A program made the position numbers and the translations under genes. The notes below the pieces were generated by a model that had not been told where the DNA came from, did no database searches, and saw nothing but the letters and a program-made list of their open reading frames with translations. From positions 77,315,954-77,379,953 of the forward strand of contig CM077665.1 in NCBI GenBank assembly GCA_039707655.1: 64,000 bases of DNA. Reading direction: 5' to 3'. The DNA is from Elymus sibiricus. Its lineage: Eukaryota > Streptophyta > Magnoliopsida > Poales > Poaceae. Below, piece by piece: positions 1-12,288 of this stretch (the stretch's first letter is position 1; each line of letters opens with the position of its first letter).

Positions 1-3000
1 CACACTTTACCCACAAGACTCGGGGAACCTTCGTGTCAATCCACGACTCGCGATACATTAAGTACCCGAGGTAAGCACCCGAACAATGCCTTTCCCTTGA
101 CAACATTAAACAAAGAGTCCACTCGTTGGCCCACATCTTCATGATGTACAGACACGAGCCTTGCTCAACATAGTACCATCCATGAAGGGACACAACGGTG
201 TGCCCGATGTCTGTAAAAACAGCCCATGGTCGCCCTACCTAGCACGACCCCGTATCGAGAGTGACCACGTCACTCCCGCCACTAGTAATGTGGGCTCTCT
301 GCTAGCATCGACCAAAGTAATCAACAAAGCCCCGTCCCAGAGAGGGGTATCATGGTTGTACATGTAAGGTTGGGACGATCAACAGATCTTAAATCTAATC
401 CGTTTTCAAAAACACACACACCTCTTGCTCCGATACACCACTTCTTTCTCAAGTGGTTACCTAGCCCACTTTCTCCCTCAGGCATTAGTGGCACCCGATG
501 GGGTTTTTGAAAAGTCTTTGAAAGCATTTGTTTCCAACACCATGCATATTCCCGTCCATTTTGCGTAGCCACTTCTTAAGCATCCTATCTATTTCCCACC
601 CGCATAACCCTCATAGGAAGGTAGGGTCATTCACGATGCAAGTATCAACATAAAAGTAACAAAGGCATCCACCAAAGTGGTCACCACATCATCATGATCA
701 ACATAACAAAATGAAGTGCCATATACCATGCAATAAAGGGGTTTCTTAGACATGGTCAAAGGGCTGCTTGCCTCGCTCAGCAAAGTCTTCGAGGTCTTCA
801 CACGCTTCTTGTCCAACTCCGAGCACTTCGTCTACTTTGTCAACTACCGTCCAAAACAACCATAATAAGCAACACAACAAGCAGGAAAATAAAAGTGCTC
901 TAAACAGAATAGGTGCATGGTAAAAAATGTTCACCAAGGCTAAATACACAGAGAATGATTTTTGGAGTCTCTGGAATTTTGAATCACTCAATTTGGATTT
1001 GATTTGGATGTCCTAGGGATTTTGTAAGGTGACAATCACTAGTTCAAATTTGTACTGTGCAAAAATTTGCAGTGGAGAAATATGAAAGTTGCACCATTAA
1101 ATTCTTTGGTTTTTTTAGAAAAAAATGGAAGTTGGAATCATGTCATTTGGATAATTATTTTGGCTTGGGGAATTTTTGGAAGATCTCTGAAAAAGAAAAA
1201 GAAAACTTATACTGTGCATATGGGTTGGAAGGGCGTCAGCAGAGCCGGCCCAAGAAGAAAGCGGCCCAGGCATAGCGTAGCGCCGCGGGAGGGCCACGTC
1301 GAAGACGTATTCAGGGAATACGCCTTTGCTCAAATCGGTGCCCGCCGCTGCGCGCGTTTGAACCTGACGGGACGGGCCCGCCCGTCAGCGAGAGAGGGGT
1401 GAGAGGGAGTATGACAGGTTGTGCCCACTTGTCATCTCCTTCCTCGGGGCAGAGAGCAGTGGGGCTCACCGGCAGCGCTGTGGTCGACAGCGAGGCAAAC
1501 TGAGGACATGAACAGACTCCTCGCGCTCACGTTGTTCGAATGGTGGTCGAGATGGTCGCCAGAGTGGCCCAAATCACCGGCGACGAGGAGGCCATGGTGG
1601 AGGAGCGTCGGGAGGGCTCGAGGTCGATGATTCCGGATGCAAATCGCATGGGAGGAAGAGGGTAAACGATCAGGAGAGCGAGGGAAGGTCAGGGGGAGAG
1701 AAAGGAGCGCCGGAGAGGTGCCATACCCGGGAATCACCGGAGTCCCGATGCGGCGTGGCTCGGGCTCGATCTCGAGCTTGGGTGGCTCAGGGGAGGAACT
1801 CTCGGTGCGGGGGCTCGATTAGGAGAGGTTGAGAGCCAGCAGAGGGGAGAGAGGGTCTCGGGGTGGCTATTTATAGCCGGGTGCCGGTGCACCGCACGCT
1901 CGTGCGCCGGCGAGGCCGTGGTTACGGCCAGAGGGCATGGGGGCTTTCGGGGGCACGTCTGGGGCGTTGCTGGGCATGTTCTACGACCAAGGAAGGAAAT
2001 AGAGGGAGTGGGGGAGTGCAGACGCGTCGCGCGTGCGAGGTCACCCATTGGCGCTCTCGAGCGGCCGGCGCGCGTGCGAAGGACGGCAGCAGGAGGGAGA
2101 AAGAGGAGGGGGACAGGGCCATGGCGTGTCCCGGATGTCGAGGGGCCTCGACTGGCGCGCGGGGGAGACCCGAGGTGGTCAGTGGCGTGGCGTCAACACT
2201 CGGTTGAGCTGCAGCGCGCTCCAGAGCGGGCTTTTGGGCATGTCTGCACGTGCTCTGGCACGGCCACTTGCATCTACCAGTTGCAGAAGGAATAAAATAG
2301 GTGGGAGGGGGAATTGGATGATCTAGAAACGGCCATGAGTGAGACAGAGCAGAGAGAGAGGTGGAAATGGAGCTGTCCAGGGGGTGCAAATGGGGATTCC
2401 ACCCCCTCAATCATGGAGATAGCCGTTGGGGTTGCTACTGGAGATGTTGTGGGTCTTTGTTGAGCTGTGGTAAAAATTGGGGGTGAAGGAGAATAGAGAA
2501 GAAGGTCAAAACTAAAGTTTTACCAAATCACCAGAAGGTGTTTGATGCTGGTTTGGGCTAGTTAAATTGTTATCCTTGCTATGAAACTTAACATGAGTGA
2601 ATGATAGGTAGAAATGAGGTTGTTCACCAAATTTGGGATTATAAGATGAAAGTTTCCAATACAAACTTTATAAACCCTAGAAATAGGCAGAGATGGTTTT
2701 GTTTAGTTCTATCTAAGGTAACTTGCTCTCCCTAATGCACCACTTGGTGTGGTGTCACCATTAGTCTGTTAGAGCATGCCCAAAAAGTTTGGGACCAAAT
2801 GGGAAAGCTTGACAATGCAATATTACCCAATTCTAGAAATCAGCAGAAATGGGTTTAGGGGGATTTAGGCAAGTGGATCTGTTCTCCTTAGTGCACCACT
2901 TGTTGTGGATGCATTATTAGAGGGTTAGAACATATCCACAAAGTTTGAGCACAAATGGAGATACTTGACAATGTAAAGTTGATCAAGTTTGGATCTGGAC

Positions 3001-3750
3001 AGGAATGGTTTTGGGATATTTTGGTGATCCAAAACAATTAGGATTGAGATGGAACTTGGCAAGATCATCACATATATCATGTGTGACTTGCTATAATTTT
3101 TCTGGAATTAATTGAGAATATTTTCTATAGAAATATTTCAAATGCTTGAAATAGGCAGAAAGGGTTTTGGAGGGTTTTGTCCCATATTCTAAACATGACC
3201 ATGTGTTGAAACTCATATATATGGAAAATATATGTCCACCGAGTTTTCCTAAATTTTCTCAATTATTTTCAAAACATAAAAATAATTTTTCCCTATGAAA
3301 GACCATTTCTGGCCCTAAATAAAAGCCTTTAAATAAAATAGGAAAATAATATTTAAAATTAATTTTTGGTGGTTTTGGAAAGTCTTATATATAGTAGGTT
3401 CCAAATAAAGTCTTTGGGGTAAAACATTCCACCCAATTTGAGGTCTTGTAGTACAAACCTCAATTCAGGGATTTTATAAAGCCTAATTTGAATAAATGCT
3501 TTTTGGAAAAAATAATATTTGATAAAAATAGTTTTAGGAATTATACACATGGCATGATCATTGGGCAAAAAGTTTGGATCAAGTAGATGAGTTCTAAAGA
3601 GTAGGAGAGTTTTAGTGAGCCACAACACAAGCAAGCAATCATGCAAATGGCAATCAAGTCAACCATCATAAGCACTCAAAAAGTTTTAATTGGTGCTAAT
3701 TTTTGGGTTATGTTGACTTAGGCAGGAGAGGCAAAACACAGGGTGTGACA
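1..3750 (-). mobile_element. 5' part of a long-LTR retroelement, cut by the window edge
   Basis: The right end reads GGGTGTGACA, so on the minus strand the segment starts TGTCACACCC, an LTR-type terminus. The next bases, AATAG (3751-3755), would be its target-site copy; the partner lies outside the window. A minus-strand TATA box lies about 1.9 kb in. The layout is an AT-rich first part, a GC-rich block at about 1200-2300 around the TATA box, and a long downstream leader. This matches the complete solo LTR at 42877-47235, so I infer a related long-LTR family (Sukkula/Erika-like at best). The ORFs in the GC-rich block overlap in several frames and match no family I know, so I treat the segment as non-coding. 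Confidence 0.6.
1867..1876 (-). promoter_or_regulatory. TATA box of the minus-strand LTR
   Basis: The minus strand reads CTATAAATAG inside a GC-rich stretch. It is the only strong TATA motif in this LTR fragment and fits an LTR promoter firing leftward. Confidence 0.5.
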
Positions 3751-4642
3751 AATAGAGAACTGAAACAAAGCATTAACGCATAGTGAATACATGAACTCCT
3801 CAAACTACGGTAATCACCGAAAAGAATCCCAATTATTGTCACCTTGGGGTATGCGGATCAAGACACTTAATAGGTGCATACAACTTGCAAGATAGGATCC
3901 AAATCAATCTTATATTCAGAGATAATATAATATGTTCAGATCAGAAATCATGGCACTCTGGCCCTAGTGACAAGCATTAAGCAGAGCAAAGTCATAGCAA
4001 CATCAATCTCAGAACATAGTGGATACTAGGGATCAAGCCCTATCAACTTAACTCGATTACATGATCAATTCCATCCACACCCATCACCGACCAGCAAGCC
4101 TACAGAGGAATTACTCATGCCCGGTGGTGAGCATCATGGAAAAGTTGATGGAGAAGGGTTGGTGATGACGACGGCGATGATCTCCACTCTCTGGAGCCCC
4201 CAAACGGACTTCGGATCAGCCCTCCTAAGGAAGAACATGAGGTGGCGGCGGCTCCATCTCGTAGATCGCGATGAAAACTTCTCTCCATTTTTTCTCCGAC
4301 AATAGGAATTTATAGGAGTGGAATTAGGGTCGGTGGAGCCTTGTGGGCCCAAGGAGCTATCAGGGCGCGGCCAGGGGGGTGGCCGCGCCCTGATGCCTCC
4401 TGGCCCATAGGCACACCCCCTCCGGTGGATCTTTGCTTCATAATTCATCATAAATCCCAGAAATAATTCACAAAAAGTTTCGTCTAGTTTTGGGAACTTT
4501 TATTTCTGCACAAAAAAATAACACCAATGTAGTTCTGCTAAAAACAACGTCAGACCAGATTAGTTTCATTCAGATCATGCAAATTAGAGTCCAAAACAAG
4601 AGCAAAAGTGTTTGGAAAAGTAGATACGTTTGAGATGTATCA
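3751..4642 (-). repeat. Partial LTR of the Athila-type family seen at 10796
   Basis: Read on the minus strand, this begins TGATACATCTCAAACG and follows the 5' LTR at 10796-12210 for about 890 bp, including the GC palindrome, the TATA box (minus CCTATAAATT, 4307-4316) and the stretch on the 'first half of the year'-like AT-rich tail around 3760-4000. It stops at 3751 where the long-LTR element inserted, so its remaining part lies left of the window. Its 5' terminus at 4642 abuts the interior of another LTR (4643 onward), so it was itself an insertion there. The second TSD is out of view. Confidence 0.75.
4359..4394. repeat. GC palindrome upstream of the LTR TATA box
   Basis: Two perfect 15-bp arms, ATCAGGGCGCGGCCA and its complement, flank a loop of six G. 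On the minus strand it lies about 45 bp before the TATA box. It is the cleanest plain example of a palindrome class recurring through the window. Confidence 0.85.
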
Positions 4643-4932
4643 TGCCCCAAGGCCATCAGGGCGCGCCCAGGGGGGTGGCCGCGCTTGATGGCTTGGGACC
4701 ACCCCGTGGCTCCGTTTTGAGTGATTCCAACGCTGAAAATCCTATAAATACAGAAACCCTCAGAAATAAACCTAGAACTTCTGCTCCGTCGCCGCAAGCC
4801 TGTATACCGAAGAAATCTCATCTGGAGGGGGAAATCATCACCGTAGGCCATCTTTATCATCCAGGCGGTTTCCATGACAAGGAGGGAGTTGTTCGCCCTT
4901 CGGGCTGAGGGTATGTACCAATAGCTATGTGA

Positions 4933-4963
<31 letters not shown>

Positions 4964-5964
4964 TTCTTGAGATGTCACGATCTTGATGTATCATGAGCTT
5001 TGTTAATATAGTTGGATCATATGGTGTTCTTTCCTCTCTATCTTGATGTGATGAATTGAGTCTTTCCCTTTGAGGTTTTGTTTTGTCGGATTGAATATTG
5101 GATTTGAGATCACTTGATGTATGTCTTGCATGTGGATACCCGTGGTGATAATGGGGTGTTCTATCAATTCACTTGATATATGTTTTGTTACTCAACTTGC
5201 GGATTCCCGTGGTGACAATGGGGTAATCTATGCATATGGGTCGATACACTTTCTTGTCCTACTTTCTACGATATAAATCTTGGGGTACACTTTGAAGTTC
5301 TTTTGCGTGGATTGAATATGCTGAATCTGAAATTGTTTGATGCATATCGTATAGTTGACCCTCGGATACTTGTGGTGTTATTTTAGTACGAACTCTAGGG
5401 CTGTTTGTGACACTTATAGGAATAACTCAATAGATTGATCGGAAAGGATAACTTTGAGGTGGTTCTACTACCTACAACAATTTCATCTTATGTTCTTTGC
5501 TAGATATGAACTTTGGAGTGATTCTTTGTCACACGTCGAGGGATGATCATATGATTCTATTATGTTACCATTGTTGAGGGAATGCACTAGTAAAAGTATG
5601 AAACCTAGGCTCTATTTTCAAGCATCAATATACCATTTTGCTCGTCGTTTATTACTTGTTACTTTGCTGTTTTTATTTATTCAAATTATAAAAATCTATT
5701 TCTACTTTCCATACTACACTTGTATCACCATCTCTTCGCCGAACTAGTGCACCTATACAATTTGCCTTGTATTGGGTGTGTTGGAGACACAAGAGATTTC
5801 TTGTATTTGATTACAGGGTTGTTTGAGAGAGACCATCTTCATTCTACACCTCCCACGGATTGATAAACCTTAGGTTATCCACTTGAGGGAAAATTGCTAC
5901 TGTCCTACAAAATTCTGAGCTTGGAGGCCCAACAGAGTCTACAAGAATAAAGTTGTGTAGTAGA
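4643..5964 (+). repeat. LTR fragment of a second Athila-like family (5' part missing)
   Basis: The piece opens with the GC palindrome (4653-4697), followed by a TATA box (CCTATAAATA, 4741-4750), a GC-rich leader and a (CT)n run. It ends in GTTGTGTAGTAGA, and the missing terminal bases CATCA resume at 7523 beyond the solo LTR, giving the usual ...CA end. This is the 3' two-thirds of one LTR. Its first part was displaced by the minus-strand LTR ending at 4642. No coding sequence. Confidence 0.65.
4933..4960. repeat. (CT)n microsatellite
   Basis: About 14 uninterrupted TC units in the LTR leader downstream of the TATA box at 4741. Confidence 0.95.
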
Positions 5965-7517
5965 TGATACGTCTCCAACGTATCTATAATTTTTGATTGT
6001 TCCATGCTATTATATTATCATTTTAGAATACTTTCTGAGTAATTATTTACCAGTTTATATTATTTTTTAGCACAAACCTATTGACCCAGTGCCCGGTGCC
6101 AGTTCCTGTTTTTTGTGTGTTTTTTGTTTCGCAGAAATTCCATATCAAACGAAGTCCAAACACGATAAAAATTTATGAAGATTTTTTTGGAATATATGTG
6201 AATTTTGGGAGTTGGAATCAACACAAGAGATGCCCGAGGGCCCCACAAACCAACAGGGCGCGACCTGGGGGTGTCATGCCCTGATGTCTTGTGGCCATAC
6301 CTTACTTCAGTTTAGTCCCTCCTTCCACCGCAAGAAATATATTTTCGCGATAAAAATCCCCTCAAAATTTCAGCCCGATCGGAGTTACGGATCTCCGGAT
6401 ATTTAAGAAACGGTGAAGGGGTTAGAAACCAGTCCAGAAAACAAAAGAGAGACTGAGAGATAGATCCAATCTCGGAGGGGCTCCTTCCCTCTGGGAGCCA
6501 TCGAGGCCATGGACCAGAGGGGAAACTCTTCTCCCACCTAGGGAGGAGGCAAAGGAAGAAGAACAAGAAGGAGGGGGGCTCTCTCTCCCTAGCTCCCGGT
6601 GGCGCCGGAGCGCCGCCGGGGCATCTATCGTGACGACGATCTACACCAACAACTTCGCCGCCGTAACCACCAACTCTCTCCCCCTCTATGCAGCGGTGTA
6701 AAACCTCTCTTCCCCGCTGTAATCTCTACTTAAACATGGTTCTCAATGATATATATTATTATCCAATGATGTGTGGCTATCCTATGATGTTTGAGTAGAT
6801 CTTTTTTGTCCCACGGGTTAATTGTGGTATGATGTTATTGATATGAATTGTATGCTGATATGGTTCTGTCCTAAGGTGCCCTCCGTGAGGTGCACACGTG
6901 TGGGAATCCCGCTGGAGGGTTTGCAATATGATCATGATTCACTTATGGTGGGTGGCTAGAGTGACAGAAGCTTACACCCGAGTAAGGGGATTGTTTGCGT
7001 ATGGGAGTAAAGAGGACTCGATGTTTAATGCTATGGTTGGGTTTACCTTAATGATTTCTAGTAGTTGCGGATGCTTGCTAGAGGTCCAATAATAAGTGCA
7101 TATGATCCAAGTACGGTAAGTGTGTTAGCGTATGCCTCTCCCTCATTGCATATGACAAGTACCTATCATATTATACTCAATTGCCTATGGACAATCTTTC
7201 TCTTGCGTTACACAAAAAGCTTTCTACTAAATTTTTTACTTTATTGTTCTTTATCTAAACAACCCCTAACTTTTATTTAATTTTCCTTTATTACCTTGCA
7301 AAACAATCTTTTATACCTACTAAGTACTTCTACTTTCTTTCCCGCAAAGTAATTTCATACTTGTTCTAGTTAAAGTAAGCGTTAGCGTGCGTAGAGTTGT
7401 ATCGGTGGTCGATAGAACTTGAGAGAATATTAATTCTACCTTTAGCTCCTTGTTGGGTTCGACACTCTTACTTATCGAAAAAGGCTACAAACGATCCCCT
7501 ACACTTGTGGGTTATCA
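5965..7517 (+). mobile_element. Solo LTR, 1,553 bp, TSD GTAGA
   Basis: It starts TGATACGTCTCCAACG and ends GTGGGTTATCA. GTAGA occurs immediately before (5960-5964) and after (7518-7522). No primer-binding site or internal domain lies between the termini, so it is a solo LTR left by LTR-LTR recombination. It sits five bases before the end of the LTR at 4643-5964. The sequence resembles Triticeae Athila-type LTRs (Sabrina/Fatima-like); the exact family is uncertain. It contains a GC palindrome near 6245-6290 and no convincing ORF. Confidence 0.9.
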
Positions 7518-7522
7518 GTAGA

Positions 7523-7675
7523 CATCAAAATCCTCAATGCCTTGTATCGTGTGACATTATATGGGTTTTATTGTTTCTGCCTTTATCTATAAAGGGGGCG
7601 AAAGCCTGTTATGAAAAGAACGAGTGCCCTGGAGTCACATTCCACGCCTTTGAACCCTTGAAATACCGAAGAACC
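7523..7675 (+). other. LTR terminus plus short unassigned flank
   Basis: CATCA at 7523-7527 completes the LTR interrupted at 5964. The next 148 bp (AAATCCTCAATG... to GAAGAACC) match nothing I recognise and contain no ORF of note. They may be remains of that element's internal region. Confidence 0.4.
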
Positions 7676-9238
7676 TGATTCGTATCCAACGTATCTATAA
7701 TTTTTTATTGTTCCATGCTATTATATTATCAATCTAGGATACTTTATATGCAATTATATGCTATTTTATGTCATTTTTGGGAACTAACCTATTAACCCAG
7801 TGCCAAGTGTCAGTTGCTGGTTTTTTGCCTGTTTTTGGTTTTCCAGAAAATCTGTACCAAAGGAAGTCCAAACGCTACGAAACTTTTTGACGATTTTTTC
7901 TGGACAAAAGAGACCAAGGAAGCTTCGGGAGGAGTCAGGAAGTGAGACGCGGAGACGGCAAGGCAATATGGCGCGCCCGGGGGGTAGGCATGCCCTGTTA
8001 CCTTGTGGGCCCCTCGTGCCTCCGTATGACCTAATTCCACCTCCATAAATTATCTAAAATCGGGAAACCAACAGAGAGCCACCCAAAACACTTTTTCCGC
8101 CGCCGCAAGTCTCTGTTCTTATGGGAGGCCATCTAGAGACCTGTTCCCGTACTCTGCCGGAGGGGGAATCGATCACGGGGGACATCTACAGCTACCTTGC
8201 TGCATCCACGATGATGTGTGAGTAGACCACCACAGACCTACGGGTCCATAGCTAGTACCTAGATGGCTTCTTCTCTCTCTTTGATCTTCAATACAATGTT
8301 CACCGCGATTCCTGCGGTGATCTATCTGATGTAATCTCCTTTTGTGCTGTGTTTGTTAGGATCCGATGAATAGTGGGTTTACGATCAGATTATTCATTCA
8401 AAATAATTGATTATTTTCTGAATTCTATTATGCATGAATTTTATAGCTTCGTATTTCTCTTTGATCTATCGGTTTGGTTTGGCCAACTAGATTAATTTAT
8501 CTTCAACGGGAGTGGTGCGTTGTGCTGGCTTCAATATTGCGGTGCACTATATCTCCGTGACAGAAGGGGACAAGACACATATTTATATTGTTGCCATTAA
8601 GGATAAAACAACGGGATCTGAACATATTGCTTGTCTCACTTTGTCTACATCATGTGACCTTGCTTCAAGCATTACTCTATTTGTTATGAACTTAATACCC
8701 AGAGAGGCAAGCATAGAAGCGCTCTCAAAGTGGAGTAATAGTAGTAGATGCAGAATAGTTTCAGTCTACTTGTTTATGGACGTGATGCCTATATACATGA
8801 TCATTGCCGTGAATAATATGTCATAACTATGCGCAATTCTGTCAATTGCCCAACAGTAATTTGCCTACCCACCGTATGCTATTTTCGAGAGAGAAGCCTC
8901 TAGGAAACACTATGGCCGCCGGGTGTACTTAAACATAAATACAAAAACTCCAAAAATATTTTTTGCAATTTATTTACTTTATTTATTTTTCCTTTATAAT
9001 ATACATTTCTATCAAGGTTTAATCCTTGCAACTAACAAGTTCAAGCGGCTTGACAACCCTCCTGCCCGCGTTGGGTGCAAGTGTTTGGTTTTGTGTGTGT
9101 AGATGTTGTTGAAAGGAGTTTGATTTTTTCTCCTATTGGTTCGATAACCTTGGTTCTCACTGAGGGAAATACTTACCACTATTGTGCTGCATCTCCTCTC
9201 CTCTTCGGGGAAACTCCCAACGCAGCTCACAAGTAGCA
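7676..9238 (+). repeat. 5' LTR of a truncated Athila-type element
   Basis: It begins with a worn TGATTCGTATCCAACG and ends CACAAGTAGCA, 1,563 bp, followed directly by a leader and primer-binding site, so this is a 5' LTR. A GC palindrome remnant lies at about 7965-8005 with TCCATAAATTA at 8041-8051 in the TATA position. Around 8700-8740 it carries a block (AGAGAGGCAAGCATAGAAG...) where related LTRs such as 48984-51539 have different bases; the copy at 62668 shares this block. Confidence 0.75.
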
Positions 9239-9249
9239 GGAAGAATTTC

Positions 9250-9267
9250 TGGCGCTGTTGCTGGTGA
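9250..9267 (+). promoter_or_regulatory. Degenerate tRNA-Asp-type primer-binding site
   Basis: TGGCGCTGTTGCTGGTGA lies 11 bp after the LTR end. The 3' end of plant tRNA-Asp would pair with TGGCGCCGTTGCCGGGGA; this copy differs at three positions. Confidence 0.7.
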
Positions 9268-9445
9268 CAGATCATCAAATTCTCGTCAGGTCCCTACACA
9301 CAAATTATCTTTCACTTGTTCTAATTTTTATTTGTTTTTATATTTTACTTTATATAAAAGTCAAAAATACAAAAATATTTCTATTTTCTTGTTTGCTTAG
9401 TTATCTAGTTTACTTGTTTGCTTGCTAATTACTCGCTTTGTCACT

Positions 9446-9656
9446 ATGTCTCAAGAAAATACCAAATTGCATGACTTTTCAAATACTAATACTAATGATT
9501 TTATTAGTACTCCAATACCACCCGCCACTAGTGCAGAAGCTTTTGATATAAATGCCGTTTTCCTGAATCTTATTATGAAAGAACAATTTGCTGGAAGTCC
9601 TAATGAGGACGTTGCTTCATATCTTAATACCTTTGTTGAATGCAAAATAAAAGGGG
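9446..9656 (+). pseudogene. gag: Truncated Gypsy (Athila-type) gag, first ~70 codons
   Basis: The ATG at 9446 opens MSQENTKLHDFSN and continues through EQFAGSPNEDVASYLNTF, a motif typical of the start of Athila-lineage capsid proteins, which assemble the virus-like particle. After VECKIKGV the reading runs into unrelated DNA at about 9657. Relative to the family a few codons appear to be missing before CKIKG. Nothing homologous resumes downstream in this window, so the element was cut here rather than merely interrupted. Start chosen as the first ATG after the leader; a TTG at 9422 is in frame but unlikely. Confidence 0.7.
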
Positions 9657-10118
9657 TTTTTTACATCTGTGCCCCTTGTTCCTTAGCTGTGCTCATTCAT
9701 CCCCACGTCCTTAACTTTTGCTCACTTTTCCCCACTCCCTAGCCCGAAACCCTCACCAAAGGTCACAACGGAGGATGTCGTCGGGTCAATGGATTGACCG
9801 TTAACTCTGACGAGTGGGGCCGCGTCGTAAGGGCAACTCCAAATCGTACGCCCACGTCCGCTTGGGGCAAAACGGACAGACGGGCCGTCGCCTCGGGGAC
9901 TCGTGGCAGCGTCCCACCTACCCCCACGGCCCAAAGTAAATGCGCATGCGCGGCGGGGCCCGGTCGTCAGCCACCCACCTTCGGGTCGTCGTACTTCTAT
10001 AAGTGGAAACCCGTGGACCGGCCAGTCCACACTCCACATAGTAGCTTCCGCTTCCAAAGCCAATCCTGCCCCCTCCACCCCCGACAGGTTCTAGAAATCC
10101 TAGCCTGCCGCCGTCGTC
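9657..10118 (+). promoter_or_regulatory. GC-rich upstream region of the gene-like repeat
   Basis: No ORF here looks real. The segment becomes GC- and CpG-rich from about 9760 and contains a TATA-like CTATAAGTGG at 9997-10006, 113 bp before the ATG at 10119. This is a plausible core promoter plus 5' UTR for the pseudogene that follows. I could not define a transposon terminus at the left junction. Confidence 0.4.
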
Positions 10119-10795
10119 ATGATCTGGCCGTGGTCCGGGAAGGGGAAGCACGGCCGTGAGGCCAGGTCATCCTCTGGTAGGCGCCGCTCTGGTCGCTCTA
10201 GGAGCCGACCACCTGCTCTTCCCGCTCCACCCGCTCCGCCCGCATTTGCATTCGGTCCGCCGGCCGCCCCACAGCGCATGCGCCCGTTTGTCGGCCTGGA
10301 AATATGCCGGAGGTACTGGGAGACGGTGACGCCATTGCCGTGGGGAGATGCCCACCTCCCCGACAACTGGCACCTGTCCGCGGATCGGGTTCCAATCCCT
10401 CCGGTGCTGGTGAACGGTCACGCCCGTCGTGAGGAGATCGACCGACGTCGCGTGCACCTGCCTCCGGATCTCCTCCACGACCCAAGGTACGGCATCAACT
10501 CGCCGCTGTGGGATACGTGGCTCCACGACGAGCACGACCTGCGGCGGTAGTCATTTTTTGCCGGTCGTCCAACTAGCCCACGCTGACGACGTGCCGCTAG
10601 CCCGCCCCAAGTGCGCGGTCGTAGGCGTGTCTGCGGCCACACCCCGACACCATCTCCGTCCCCGTCACCACCACCTCCGATGACCGAGGAAGAGGAGGCC
10701 GAGCTCATTAGGCGTGTGATGGAGGAATCCATGCGCACACACGATGAGCGTCAATGGGCGGACATGGAGAGGGCGATGGCCCTCTCTACGGCCGG
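10119..10795 (+). pseudogene. Grass-repetitive gene-like sequence, 5' part (disrupted)
   Basis: From the ATG at 10119 an Arg/Pro/Ala-rich N-terminus (about 45 residues) leads into a more conserved-looking block containing GLEICRRYWE, PLPWGDAHLPDNWHLS and RVPIPPV. The same frame meets TAG at 10548 and TGA at 10584, then continues through a proline-rich linker and MTEEEEAELIRRVMEESM...ALSTAGD, where the LTR element inserted. I recognise the style as a high-copy grass hypothetical-protein family often annotated as transposon-associated; its function is unknown to me. The frame resumes at 19283. With the interruption ignored, the coding length would be about 333 codons. The two stops show it was dead or dying independently of the insertion. 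Confidence 0.6.
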
Positions 10796-12210
10796 TGATA
10801 CGTCTCCAACGTATCTACATTTCCTCACACTTTTGCCCTTGTTTTGGAGTCTAATTTGCATGATTTGAATGAAACTAACCCGGACTGACGTTGTTTTCAG
10901 CAGAACTACCATGGTGTTGTTTTTGTGCAGAAATGAAAGTTCTCGGAACGGAACGAAACTTTTTGGAGAATTATTTTAGAATATATAAGAATTATTGGAG
11001 CCAAAAACTACTGGGAGAAGGAGGCCAGGGTGGGCAGGACCCACCAGGGCGCGCCAGGCCCCCTGGGCACGCCCTGGTGGGTTGTGCCCACCTCGTGGCC
11101 CCACTGACCCTAATTCCGCCGCTATAAATTCCTATTTTTGGAGAAAAAATCGAGGAGAAAGTTTCATCGCGTTTTACGATACGAAGCCGCCGCCACCTCC
11201 TATTCTTCATTGGGAGACCAGATCTGGAGCCCGTTCAGGGCTCCGGAGAGGGGAATCTTCGGTCATCGTCATCACCAACCCTTCTCCATGGCCAATTCCA
11301 TGATGCTCCCCACCGGGAGTGAGTAATTCCTTCATAGGCTTGCTGGTCGGTGAGGAGTTGGATGAGATTCATCATGTAATCGAGTTAGTTTTGTTAGGGC
11401 TTGATCCCTAGTATCCATTATGTTCTGAGATTGATGTTGCTATGACTTTGCTATGCCTAATACTTGTCACTAGGGCCCGAGTGCCATGATTTCAGATCTG
11501 AACCGTTTATGTTATCACCATTATATCTATGTTCTTGATCCGATCTTGCCTAGTCATATGCACCAATTATGTGTTATGATCCATAAACCCCATAGTAACA
11601 ATATTTGGGATACTTTCCGGTGATGACCGTAGTTTGAGGAGTTCATGTATTCACCGTGTGTTAATGCTTTGTTCCGGTTCTCTATTAAAAGAAGGCCTTA
11701 ATATCCCTTAGTTTCCTTATGGACCCCGCTGCCATGGGAGGGTAGGACAAAAGATGTCATGCAAGTTCTTTTCCATAATCACGTATGACTATTTACGAAA
11801 TACATGCCTACATTACATTTATGAACTGGAGCTAGTTCTATATCGCCCTAGGTTATGATTGTTATATGATGAATATCATCCAACGAGTTCGCCGATCCAG
11901 TGCCTACGAGTTTTCCACATATTGTTCTTGCTAAGTTACTATTGCTACTGCTACTGTTACACTTGCTACGAAACTATTGCTATCACTGTTACCGTTATTG
12001 TTACTGTTGCTACTGTTATCAAAACTATCATATTACTGTGCTACTGATCACTTTGCTACAGATATTTTATCTCCAGGTGTGGTTGAATTGACAACTCAGC
12101 TGCTAATACTCTCAAATATTCTTTGGCTCCCCTTGTGTCGAATCTATAAATTTGGGTTGAATACTCTACCCTCGAAAACGGTTGCGACCCCCTATACTTG
12201 TGGGTTATCA
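10796..12210 (+). repeat. 5' LTR, 1,415 bp
   Basis: Bounded by TGATACG and GTTATCA. A GC palindrome (11041-11080) precedes the TATA box GCTATAAATT (11121-11130) by about 40 bp. A CTACTGTTA-type triplet-rich tract fills 11938-12060. The last 360 bp (11851-12210) align without gaps to 18918-19277, with about 15 mismatches by eye, nearly all transitions. Confidence 0.9.
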
Positions 12211-12221
12211 AGACCTTTTTC

Positions 12222-12239
12222 TAGAGCCGTTGCCGGGGA
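12222..12239 (+). promoter_or_regulatory. Primer-binding site, tRNA-Asp type
   Basis: TAGAGCCGTTGCCGGGGA starts 12 bp after the LTR and matches 16 of 18 positions of the complement of the plant tRNA-Asp 3' end. Confidence 0.8.
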
Positions 12240-12288
12240 GCATAGCTATATTTGTTGAGTCACTTGGGATTTATATCAATTTATCACT

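Noticed and set aside
1922..2410. 162-codon minus-strand ORF in the GC-rich part of the long LTR
   Set aside because: Overlaps other ORFs in several frames; Pro/Ser/Arg-rich by composition; no domain; inside an LTR leader.
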